Shown here: one piece after another, positions 17,393 through 26,500 of the stretch
Numbering within the stretch: position 1 is the first letter of the stretch
How the letters are laid out: the number at the start of each line of letters is the position of its first letter
DNA from: Anaerobaca sp035448545
Lineage (GTDB): Bacteria; Planctomycetota; Phycisphaerae; Sedimentisphaerales; Anaerobacaceae
Assembly (NCBI GenBank): GCA_035448545.1
Contig: DAOTJE010000004.1
Span: forward strand, 186,001 to 250,000
Direction: 5' to 3'
Length of the DNA: 64,000 nucleotides
Notes under the pieces: model-generated
The model's input: the letters and a program-made list of their open reading frames with translations, nothing else
Databases searched by the model: none
What the model was told of the DNA's origin: nothing
Translations under genes and position numbers: made by a program

Positions 17393-18919
17393 TTGCCAAA
17401 GTTGAATTCTACTATCGAATCGAGTCGCGTTGCGGTTTCTGCCGGGCATGATCGCTACCCCACCGACGCTCCCTACTCGCCGGGCGAATGCTATCCCGAG
17501 TACCCGTTCGCTGGGGAGGGCCTTGCCCGGGAGGGCAATGACGCGTATGCAGGGGTTCGCGAGGCACTGCAGCTGTTGGAGCTCGACGTCGAGCACTACG
17601 GACAGGCGAACTGGAATCCGCTCGGCGGGATTATTAAGCCCGGACAGACGGTAGTGCTGAAGCCGAACTTCGTCCGTGAGTATCGTGAGACGCATGCGGG
17701 ACACGACGATTGTCTGATTACGCACGGCTCGATCATTCGAGCGGCTCTTGACTATGTCTACATCGCTCTGAAGGGCCAGGGCCGGATCATCATTGCCGAT
17801 GCACCGCAGAACGATGCCGACTTCGACGCGATCCGACGGATTGCGGGACTGGACCAGATCCAGGCGCTCTATCGCCAGCGCGCCGGTTTCGAGGTCGAGG
17901 TCTATGACCTGCGGCCGGAGAAAGCGAAGAAGATCGACGGCGTGATCGTCGGGCATGAGCCGCTGCCGGGCGATCCGGCCGGCTACGTGAAGCTGGATTT
18001 GGGCCATCATTCGATGTTCGCCGAAATCGAGCACCTGTGTCATCTGCTTTACGGTTCGGAATACGACACCCGCGAGATCCGCAGCCACCACACCGGCGGT
18101 GTGCACGAGTACATGATCTCGAAGACCATTCTCGATGCCGACTGCATCATCAACCTGCCCAAGCTCAAGACGCATAAGAAGACCGGCATCACGGTTTGCC
18201 TGAAGAACCTGGTGGGGATCAATGGCAACAAGAACTGGCTGCCGCACCACCGCGAGGGCACACCATCGCAGGGCGGAGACCAGTATGCCGACGACGGCCT
18301 GGTGCATCGCATTGAGCGCAGGAGCATGGAGTGCTTCCGCAGGGTATTCCCGCTGCTCGGTCCACTGCGGCGGATCGTGGCCGGCCCGATCAAGTCGGCC
18401 GGCAAACGCGTTTTCGGTGATACGAACAAAGATACCATTCGTTCCGGCAACTGGTATGGGAACGACACGACCTGGCGCATGGCACTCGATCTCAATCGGA
18501 TCCTGCTGTACGCGGATCCCAACGGCAACCCTCAGGATCATCCTGCCAGACGAGTGTTCTGCATCGTCGACGGGATCGTTGGTGGAGAAGGCAACGGGCC
18601 ACTCGACCCCACGCCCAAACGTGCCGAAGTCGTCCTTGCCGGACAGAACCCGGTCGCCGTGGAGTTGGCCTGTGCAGGCGCGATGGGTTTCGACCCGCAA
18701 CGGCTGCCTTTGTTGTGCCGGGCCTTTGCGCCACATCCCTTGCCCCTGACATCGTTCAGCCTCGGTGATGTCACTTGCAGACTGCCAGGGAATCGTTGCG
18801 AACGGCCGGCGACATTGCCTTCTGAGATGAACATGCACTTCGTCCCCCATTTCGGCTGGCGCGACCAGGTTGAAATGGCAGACCGTGACACTGCCGAGCT
18901 GCAGGCAGACTGCCGCTGA
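17393..18919 (+). CDS. DUF362 domain-containing protein
   Basis: A protein of about 508 residues of the DUF362 family (PF04015). Characteristic stretches are GQTVVLKPNFV, THGSIIRAALDYV, DADCIINLPKLKTHKKTGIT and CLKNLVGINGNKNWLPHHR, with the family's CIVDGIVGGEGNGPLDPTP near the C-terminus. The biochemical role of DUF362 is not established. Many members carry ferredoxin domains; none is visible here. There is no ATG at the N-terminus: TTG 17393 or TTG 17402 is the likely start, the latter better spaced from GGGAAGG. It lies 15 bases after a glycosyltransferase and before a CapK-like enzyme, so a role in polymer modification is inferred. Confidence 0.85.
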   Translation: MPKLNSTIESSRVAVSAGHDRYPTDAPYSPGECYPEYPFAGEGLAREGNDAYAGVREALQLLELDVEHYGQANWNPLGGIIKPGQTVVLKPNFVREYRETHAGHDDCLITHGSIIRAALDYVYIALKGQGRIIIADAPQNDADFDAIRRIAGLDQIQALYRQRAGFEVEVYDLRPEKAKKIDGVIVGHEPLPGDPAGYVKLDLGHHSMFAEIEHLCHLLYGSEYDTREIRSHHTGGVHEYMISKTILDADCIINLPKLKTHKKTGITVCLKNLVGINGNKNWLPHHREGTPSQGGDQYADDGLVHRIERRSMECFRRVFPLLGPLRRIVAGPIKSAGKRVFGDTNKDTIRSGNWYGNDTTWRMALDLNRILLYADPNGNPQDHPARRVFCIVDGIVGGEGNGPLDPTPKRAEVVLAGQNPVAVELACAGAMGFDPQRLPLLCRAFAPHPLPLTSFSLGDVTCRLPGNRCERPATLPSEMNMHFVPHFGWRDQVEMADRDTAELQADCR

Positions 18920-18962
18920 AGACGAATGCCGACCCGGAAACCGTTTTGGGGGATCGTGCTCT

Positions 18963-20402
18963 ATGAAGAAAGCACTGTCCAAGAAAAACCTTTGGGATAA
19001 GACGCCAGCTTGGGCTAAGATGGTTCTGGGTGCCGGTTTTGGCAGCATCCCTTTGTCATGGCTCCTGGGCCAGAAGTTCCGCCAGCAGCGTGCTTTCTTG
19101 CGAGAGGCTCAGTGGTGGCCGGCGGATCGGGCTAAGGAGTATCAACTGGCTCGGCTGCGTGCGATGCTCACGCTGGCCTATGAGCGCACAGGGTTCTACA
19201 GGCGGACGTTCGATCGCATCGGTTTCCGTCCGCAGGACCTGCAATCACTCGATGACGTGTCGCGCCTTCCGACTATCGACAAGTCTACAGTGGTCGAGAA
19301 CCTCTCTGATATGTGTACCAAAGACGTGACCGAGCATGATGTCGACTACATATCCACCGGAGGCACAAGCGGTAAGCCGGTGGAGTTCTACATCAACGCC
19401 AGTCGCTCCCCCGTGGAGTACGCCTATCTTACGACGAGTTGGGAACGAGCCGGGTATCGGCTTGGTATGCCAATGGCGGTGCTGCGGGGACGGACGGTGA
19501 AGCCGGATCGCCATGGATTACGTCATGAGTACGATCCAATCCTTCGACACCACTATTACAGCAGCTTCCATATGTCCGACGAGAACATGGGGCGATATGT
19601 CGAGCATATCTCGACGATCGGCCCGTGTTTTCTGCATGTGTATCCCTCCACCGTGGCGGCGCTGGCCAGATTCATCCGGCGGGCAGGGATACGCCCCCCC
19701 TCCAATATTCGCGGCATCATCGCGGAATCCGAGATTGTGTATCCGGAGCAGCGGAAGATGGTGGAAGAGACGTTCGGCTGTCGATACTTCTCCTGCTACG
19801 GGCACACCGAGAAGCTCGTCCTGGCCGCCGAATGCGAGCATTCCACGGACTATCATGTTTGGCCCACGTATGGCTACTTCGAACTTCTCGACGAGCAAGG
19901 CCAGCCGGTGACGACGCCGGGCCAGCGAGGCGAGATCGTGGGGACCGGGTTCATCAACACCGTCATGCCGTTCATCCGCTACCGCACCGGCGACTGGGCA
20001 ACGTATGTGGGCGATCGCTGCGAGGCCTGCGGGCGCGAGCACACGATTATCCGAGACATCCGTGGCCATCGAACCCAGGAGGTCCTGATCGCGGCGGACG
20101 GCTCGGAGATCCCCTGGACGGCCCTGAACATGCACGATGACACATTCATGCGAGTGCGGCAGTTCCAGTTCTCGCAGCACCAGCCGGGCCAAGCTGTCCT
20201 GCGACTCGTCCCAGCGCAAGGATTCAGTGAAGAAGATGCTGCGCGGATTCGCCGCAATCTCGCCCGCAAATTGGACAGCCAACTGACATTCAGCATCGAA
20301 GTAGTCGATGCAATTCCGCTGTCGGCCAGAGGCAAAGCCATCTATGTGGATCAGCACATACCATGGGATGAAGCGGCCTCGGCAAAGGCGGCCGAGCGAT
20401 GA
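18963..20402 (+). CDS. CapK/PaaK-like adenylate-forming enzyme
   Basis: A 479-residue member of the AMP-forming superfamily related to phenylacetate-CoA ligase and the capsule protein CapK. The ATP-binding loop is visible as YISTGGTSGKPVEFY, followed by YPSTVAALARFIRRAG, ESEIVYPEQRKMVEETFG, the aromatic motif FSCYGHTEKL and the adenylate-binding RYRTGDWA. CapK proteins are common in capsule clusters and are thought to activate an acyl group for attachment to sugars; the substrate here is unknown. The ATG at 18963 is preferred although the frame is open further upstream. Confidence 0.87.
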   Translation: MKKALSKKNLWDKTPAWAKMVLGAGFGSIPLSWLLGQKFRQQRAFLREAQWWPADRAKEYQLARLRAMLTLAYERTGFYRRTFDRIGFRPQDLQSLDDVSRLPTIDKSTVVENLSDMCTKDVTEHDVDYISTGGTSGKPVEFYINASRSPVEYAYLTTSWERAGYRLGMPMAVLRGRTVKPDRHGLRHEYDPILRHHYYSSFHMSDENMGRYVEHISTIGPCFLHVYPSTVAALARFIRRAGIRPPSNIRGIIAESEIVYPEQRKMVEETFGCRYFSCYGHTEKLVLAAECEHSTDYHVWPTYGYFELLDEQGQPVTTPGQRGEIVGTGFINTVMPFIRYRTGDWATYVGDRCEACGREHTIIRDIRGHRTQEVLIAADGSEIPWTALNMHDDTFMRVRQFQFSQHQPGQAVLRLVPAQGFSEEDAARIRRNLARKLDSQLTFSIEVVDAIPLSARGKAIYVDQHIPWDEAASAKAAER

Positions 20403-20416
20403 CATGCAGGGGACCT

Positions 20417-21996
20417 ATGCAGAAACTCAACTGGTACTATCGACGTCTGAAGGCCATGTCGGCCGACGAGATTGCCTGGCGCGTTCGATCGTCGCTGCGA
20501 GATCGTGCTGACTGCTTCGTCGTTGGACGGCGACAGCGGTGGAGAGGCCCCTCGACATTTCTCAACGGCGACGGCAGGGGTCTTGGGCCGGGCTTTCGCG
20601 TCTGCGACATGACCGTCCGAGAGGCAGACCGTCGGGCGAGAACCGATCCAGTCGTCAGAGCGCCGTGCGAGGCTCTTCTTGCCAGGGTGGAGAAGATTCT
20701 CGAACACCGACTGAGCTTCTTTGATCTGACCGAGACGCATCTGGGCGACCCCATCGTTTGGAACCGCGACCACAAACGCAGCCAGGACACGCCGATGACG
20801 TTCTGTCCGCCGCTCGATTACCGGGACGTCGAGACGGCAGGGGACTGCAAGTTCGTCTGGGAGCCGAACCGGCATCATCAACTCGTGGTGCTGAGCCGGG
20901 CCTATCGCGCCAGCGGCGACGAGCGTTTTGCCGGCGGCATAGTGGAACAACTGGATAGCTGGCTCCGGCAGAACCCATATGGCGTCGGGATGAACTGGCG
21001 CAGCGGCCCGGAACTCGGAATCCGGCTGATCAACTGGGTCAGGGCTCTGGACCTGATCGCCGAATCGCAGGCCATCGGTCCGGAACTGCGTCAGCGACTT
21101 CTCGACTCCGTCTCGCGTTACATCTGGGAGATCGACCGGAAGTACTCTCGTGGTTCGTCGGCCAACAACCACGTGATTGGCGAGGCCGCCGGCGTCTTCA
21201 TCGCGGCGAGCTACTTCGCAAACCTCAAACACGCCGCAACATGGCGGCAGCGAAGCTGGAAGATTCTCAATCGCGAGATTCTCAATCAGACCTATCCCGA
21301 CGGTGGCACACGGGAGCAGGCGATTGGCTATCACCTGTTCGTCGTGCAGTTCTTCGTCGCAGCGGGCCTTGTGGCACGCGCCACCGGGCGCGATTTTCCG
21401 GAGTCGTACTGGTCACGTCTGGAGAAGATGTTCGATTTCCTCGCTGTCTTGAGCGAAGGGGGCGACAGTCTTCCCCAGTTCGGCGACGGCGACGACGGGT
21501 ATGTCCTCGACCTCGGCAGCCATCCGCGCAGCGTCGGAGAGTGGCTGGCGGTCGGCGCAGCGCTGTTCGACAGGGCGGACTTCAAGGCGCTGGCGGGCGA
21601 ATGCGCCGAACCGCTACAGTGGCTGCCGGGCGCGTCCGGATACAGGAGCTTGGCCGCGACCGGTGCGCCGCGCGAGAGGACGATTCGCTCCCAGGCCTTT
21701 GCCGACACGAAATCGAACTGTGTCTCCACATTGCGGAGCACTGTCGCGTCAGTTCCGCGGAGTCGCATCGTTAAGTCATCGACACTGGCGCGGGAGTCGC
21801 CGATGTCAAATTCGACTCGCGTCTTGTGGTCGAGTTCTTCTATGGCAGCGAAAACCCCATCTGCGGATGGGTGAGTTGAGCTTGCCATCGTAAGCAGCCT
21901 GTCACGACACTGGTCGCCAGCTGCCTCTGCAAAGGTGACAAGTGTTGCACGTGTCGGATCTTGATAGGGAGATTGTGCTTGGGGACCGGATCATAG
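20417..21996 (+). pseudogene. Heparinase II/III-type lyase gene with an internal deletion, frame change and stops
   Basis: Residues 1 to about 430 (20417 to about 21710) match the toroid domain of heparinase II/III-like enzymes common in exosortase clusters: MQKLNWYYRRLKAMSADEIA, GPELGIRLINWVRAL, SSANNHVIGEAAGVFIAASY, SLPQFGDGDDGYVLDL and RTIRSQAFADT. The original frame then runs into nonsense and stops at 21874. In a different plus-strand frame from about 21707 the typical end of the same family appears: HEIELCLHIAEHCRVSS, then FFYGSENPICGWVS and KQPVTTLVAS. That frame is interrupted by stops at 21772-21774 and 21877-21879. The middle of the C-terminal sandwich domain is missing, which I estimate at 100 to 150 residues. 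The polysaccharide lyase is therefore probably inactive. Confidence 0.85.
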
Positions 21997-22065
21997 CGAT
22001 GCAGCGTGTTCATCTGCAGGTGGGGCGAAGATATCCAAAACTGACTCATACGGGGACTCACTATC

Positions 22066-23214
22066 ATGAAGCAGCGATGTAAGCAGTGTATCATGCCGGC
22101 AGAATACCCTGGCATTACTTTCGATGCTGAGGGTCTTTGCAGTCACTGTGCTGGGAGCAACCAAGGCATCGAACACACTGAGACCGGTCTACTCGGCAAG
22201 AAAAAGTTGGCAGAACTCTTTCGCTCTGCAACAAAGAAGGGGCAGTACGATTGTGTAGTCCCTTTGAGCGGTGGCAAGGACAGCATCTACGTCCTGTACT
22301 ATTCCGTCAGAGAACTTGGTCTCAAGCCAATTGCTGTGACGTATGATTCCGGTTTTCTGACCGAGGTGGCCAGGGAGAACGTCCGCAACGCATGCGATGC
22401 CCTCCATGTTCCCTGTATCATTGAGAGGGCCAACATGCGCATCCAAAAGAGACTCCTCAAGGATAGTCTGAAGATGTCACAAGTCGTTGGCTCGTTTGTG
22501 CGGACCTGTATAAACTGCTCCACACTCATCAAGGCGATTCCCATCAGGGTGGCGAAGCAGCAACACATACCATTCATCCTCTGGGGGGATTCGATTCGCG
22601 AATCTGTGCGGCTGGTGAGACTTCGGTCGAAGGTGGGGACCGTCACATATGATGATGTAAGATCGAGGAGATTTCTCACCGCCTTGGCGGAGAAAATGGC
22701 TAGGCTGAAAGAAGTCCGGATGACGCCGGGCAAATTCGTACGGCTCATTCCACTCCTGGTGCACTACCGTCTTCTCAGCACTTGCCAACTCCTCTCTCGC
22801 GGCGTGCCATTGAAATACGTCGTGTTTCCCAATAGGGAACCTACCCCTCCCAGACGGGGACCGCAAGTCATACATTTCTTCGACTACGTCCACTGGGATC
22901 CCGTGAGGGATCTTGCCTTGCTTCGGAAGGAACTCAAGTGGCACCATCCCCCGGACAGGACAAGCAGATTCGACTGCAGTCTGTACTGCTTCACGAACTA
23001 CGGGTGCCTCCGCGCGAATGGTATCACGGCGGACGGAGTGATTGCCTGCAATCTCATTCGGGAGGGTCTGGTGACGAGGGCGGAGGCTCTGCAGGCGGAA
23101 GAGTCACGCAGGCACATGCTCATGGAGGATTGCGCATGCGTCGCGAACCAGTTGGGTCTCAAGGATTGCCCTGGGCGTGGTTCAGGCAATAATAGACCGT
23201 ATTCTGAGCAATAG
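22066..23214 (+). CDS. N-acetyl sugar amidotransferase (WbpG/PseA-like)
   Basis: A 382-residue PP-loop ATPase. Known relatives convert an acetamido group of a nucleotide sugar to an acetamidino group, as in ManNAc3NAmA or legionaminic-acid-type sugars. It has the N-terminal zinc-ribbon-like CKQCIMPAEYPGITFDAEGL, the PP-loop VVPLSGGKDSIYVLYYS and a second Cys pair in RTCINCSTLIK, all typical of the WbpG family (TIGR03573). The type enzymes receive ammonia from HisH/HisF-like partners, and none is visible in this window. The gene follows the broken lyase gene; the ribosome binding site is weak (GGGG). Confidence 0.9.
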   Translation: MKQRCKQCIMPAEYPGITFDAEGLCSHCAGSNQGIEHTETGLLGKKKLAELFRSATKKGQYDCVVPLSGGKDSIYVLYYSVRELGLKPIAVTYDSGFLTEVARENVRNACDALHVPCIIERANMRIQKRLLKDSLKMSQVVGSFVRTCINCSTLIKAIPIRVAKQQHIPFILWGDSIRESVRLVRLRSKVGTVTYDDVRSRRFLTALAEKMARLKEVRMTPGKFVRLIPLLVHYRLLSTCQLLSRGVPLKYVVFPNREPTPPRRGPQVIHFFDYVHWDPVRDLALLRKELKWHHPPDRTSRFDCSLYCFTNYGCLRANGITADGVIACNLIREGLVTRAEALQAEESRRHMLMEDCACVANQLGLKDCPGRGSGNNRPYSEQ

Positions 23215-23552
23215 GGTACCAGGGCTTTTGGCATTATCTATGAGCCGAAGCAGGCTGCACCCACAGGAAAGAGAACGGGTGGTCATCGGACGGCCGGGGC
23301 GTCCGGCAGGGACCGGCATCGATATGGCGCCGTCCGGGTGTTCCATCTCGCACTTGCGGAGTGTCCGTGCGTAAATTATTCTCTTCTTGGTGGCACCTGT
23401 GTGCCGGCCGGTCACGAGGTGACGGAAGCGGAGACATCTCTCGGGACGCGGGCGCAAGGGGTGCAGGGTGCCCTGGCGGGATCAAACGTGAGCGACTGAG
23501 AAGATGGCAGAGCATGTTGGGCGGCCCCTTTCGGGCTTGGAGGGTAATTGAC
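23215..23552. other. Leader/spacer before the giant secreted protein
   Basis: About 340 bases. The downstream frame is open from 23361 but reads as arginine- and glycine-rich nonsense before the signal peptide, so I treat this stretch as non-coding. No convincing promoter, terminator or riboswitch was recognised. Confidence 0.4.
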
Positions 23553-26500
23553 GTGGATCGGCGGGAAGCAGCGTTTCTAGTGGGGATTGCGGCACTGCTG
23601 CTGCATCTGGTGGAGGGTGCAGACGCAGCCACCTTGACGGTTACGGCTGCCCATGGTACCGTGACGGTTAGCCCTGACAAGGGTGTCTATGAAGAGGGCG
23701 AGTTCGTTCGGCTTGTGCCAAAGCCGGAGAATGGCTTCTCTTTTGCCGGGTGGAACGGGGACGTGGTCAGCAAAAGCCTCGCGGTGCGTTTCCCCGTGTT
23801 GGGTGACATGGTCGTGATCGCCAAATTTGCCGCGTGGACCCCGCCCATCGGAATCCCGGAACCAGACTTCGGCATCTTCGAAACGTACCGCATGTACGAC
23901 AATCCGGCCAACCGCAACCCCGAACTGACCTATCACCAGAACTCCGAGGGCGGCTATTGTACGCATTACATCGACAACACGGATCCGAACGCCACGGACA
24001 ACGGAAACGACTTCGGGTCGCCGGCAGCGCCAAGGTTGACGGTACCCGAGGGCGAGCTGCCGCCTGGAAGCGTCGTGGAGATTCATGGGGGACCGTACAC
24101 CTACGGCAGTCTCAGCGAAGGGTATTGTTATCCTTGGTTCACCTGTGGGGGAACGCAGGCGCAGCCGGTGTTCATCCGTGGTGCACCGGGGACCTTGCCC
24201 GTCCACACCCAGATGAAGATCCTCGTGTCTGGCTCCTACGGCGTGATCGAGAGTCTCGACCTGGTGAACAGCACAATCGGCACGAACTACCAGCGGGCCG
24301 CACACCACCTAGCCTTCCGATGTCTGGAGGTGCACGGTGGACCTCCGATCTACACCACCGCCATTCTCGTGGGGGATGGGAACCACCAGTACCTCGTCGC
24401 CTACAACAACCACGTCTACGACAACGGGGACCCGAACTACTTCGATGAGAACGATTTTCACGGAATCATGGCGACGACGCGGGAGCAGAACCACGCCGAG
24501 CACGTGTGGATCGTGGACAATCATATCCACGGAAATGGCGGGTGCGCCGTGCAGCTCAACTCCTGGGACCTGGACGTGGAGTACGCCGCCCGCCACATCT
24601 ACATCGGCCGCAATATCATGCACGGCGACGGCGAGGTGGCAGTGGCCCTGAAGGACTGTGCGGATGTGGTGGTGTCGGAGAATCTCGCCTACGATTATGA
24701 CCCCAGCGACTTTGCGCATTCCGGCAGCGATGGAACCGGGTTGCTGGTTCACTTCGAGAGGCCCCACGAGAACATCTGGATTCTCTGCAACGAGGTCACG
24801 AACTGCTTCAACGGGATTCGCTTTCAGGACTCCTGCTACATCCTCGGCAACAAGCTCTGGGATATTCGCAACAACAGGGACTCCACCGGCACCGGAATCG
24901 TGGGGTATCAATCCGACATATCGGCCACGATCGTTGACAACACCATCTGGGACGCCGACCGTGGCATCGCTTTTGGGAGCGGGACGGGGATCGCGCTGGA
25001 CATCGCGAACAACATCATCGCCAACATGAACGGCGGAAGTCATATTTACGTGGAACGGTCCTATGCGGCCGACGCCAGCAGCATAAGCAACAATCTGTTT
25101 CATGAACCTAGTACGGCGGCGAAGATCAGTTGGGGATTGGACAACGAGGCGTTCTACGAAAGCCTAGCGGACTTCCAGCAGAGAACCGGCAAGGGACAGG
25201 GTTGCATTGAGGCCGACCCCCTGTTCAGGAATGCCGGGCAGGGAAATTTGCGTTTGCAGCAGGGCAGTCCGGCAATTGATGCTGGGACAGCGTCGGGCAT
25301 CGTGGATGAGGTGTACGATCGGTTCCAGGAGTTGTATGGGATTGACATACGGAAGGATATCATGGGGAGGGCACGGCCGGCAGGGGGCGGATGGGATATC
25401 GGGGCGTATGAGTATGTGCTGGAACCCGTTGGGGACTTGGCAGTATCGGGGGCGAGTCAGAACTCGCTGACGCTCGCGTGGACGATTCCGGGGGCAGATG
25501 GGAGTTCGGATCGGCCGGGGCGATACGACATTCGGTATGCCACCAGCGCCATCACAGAGGCCAACTGGGATGCGGCCACGCCGGCGCAGGGCGAGCCGGA
25601 GCCGGGCGACGTGGGCGATTCGCAGTCGTTCACGATCAGTGGCCTCAATCCCGGCACCACGTACTACATCGGGCTCAAGACAAGCAACACGGGCGGAACC
25701 ACGATCTCCGAACTTTCCAACATCGCATCGGCTGCCACCGCAAGCAGCGGCAATCGCGCGCCGGTGTTCCAGACGATCGGCGACAAGGCCGTAGCCGAGA
25801 ACGCGACACTCACCTTCACGGTGGGGGCCTCGGACGGCGATGGGGACACGCTGACGTATTCGGCCAGCGGGCTTCCGGCGGGGGCCAGTTTCACCCCGGC
25901 AACGCGGGTGTTCACGTGGACCCCGACGAACACGCAGAGCGGCACGTACTGGGTCCGGTTCGGCGTCACGGACGGCCAGATTCCCATCACGCAGACGATA
26001 GCCATCACCGTCGCCGAAGTGGTCAACCACGCCCCGGTCCTCGCGGCCATCGGCAACAAGAACACAAACGAAGGTGTCCTGCTGAGTTTCTCGATCAGTG
26101 CGACCGATTCGGACGGCGACGGCCTGACTTACTCCGCCACCGGCCTTCCTTCGGGCGCCAACTTCACGGGCCAGACCTTCACCTGGGTGCCGACGTACGA
26201 GCAGGCCGGTTCGTATTCCGTCACATTCACCGCCAGCGACGGCGAGCTGACGGACTCTGAACAGATCACCATCACGGTAGCCAACGTTACGCCGGATCTC
26301 ACCGCGCCGGTTGCGGCGGCGGATTATCCGTCGGCCGACGCGATTCAGGTGCCGGTCAATCCGGTGATCGGGCTGACCGTCTCGGACGCGGGGCGCGGTG
26401 TGGACGCCAACACCGTGACGATTCGCGTCGATGATCAGCTCGTGTATTCGGGCAACACGGCCAGCTACCAGAGCGCCTATGGCGTGTGCCGACGCACGGG

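Noticed and set aside
17024..19048. Minus-strand open frame of 674 codons
   Set aside because: Antisense to the DUF362 gene and the end of a glycosyltransferase, both with strong family motifs.
23215..23552. Possible c-di-GMP riboswitch before the giant surface protein
   Set aside because: GC-rich segments with GGTCACGAGGTGAC were checked against the GEMM core by eye, but the conserved core bases and paired stems are not there.
23361..23552. N-terminal extension of the giant surface protein from 23361
   Set aside because: The added 64 residues are Arg/Gly-rich and would bury the signal peptide; GTG 23553 with GGAGGG is a better start.
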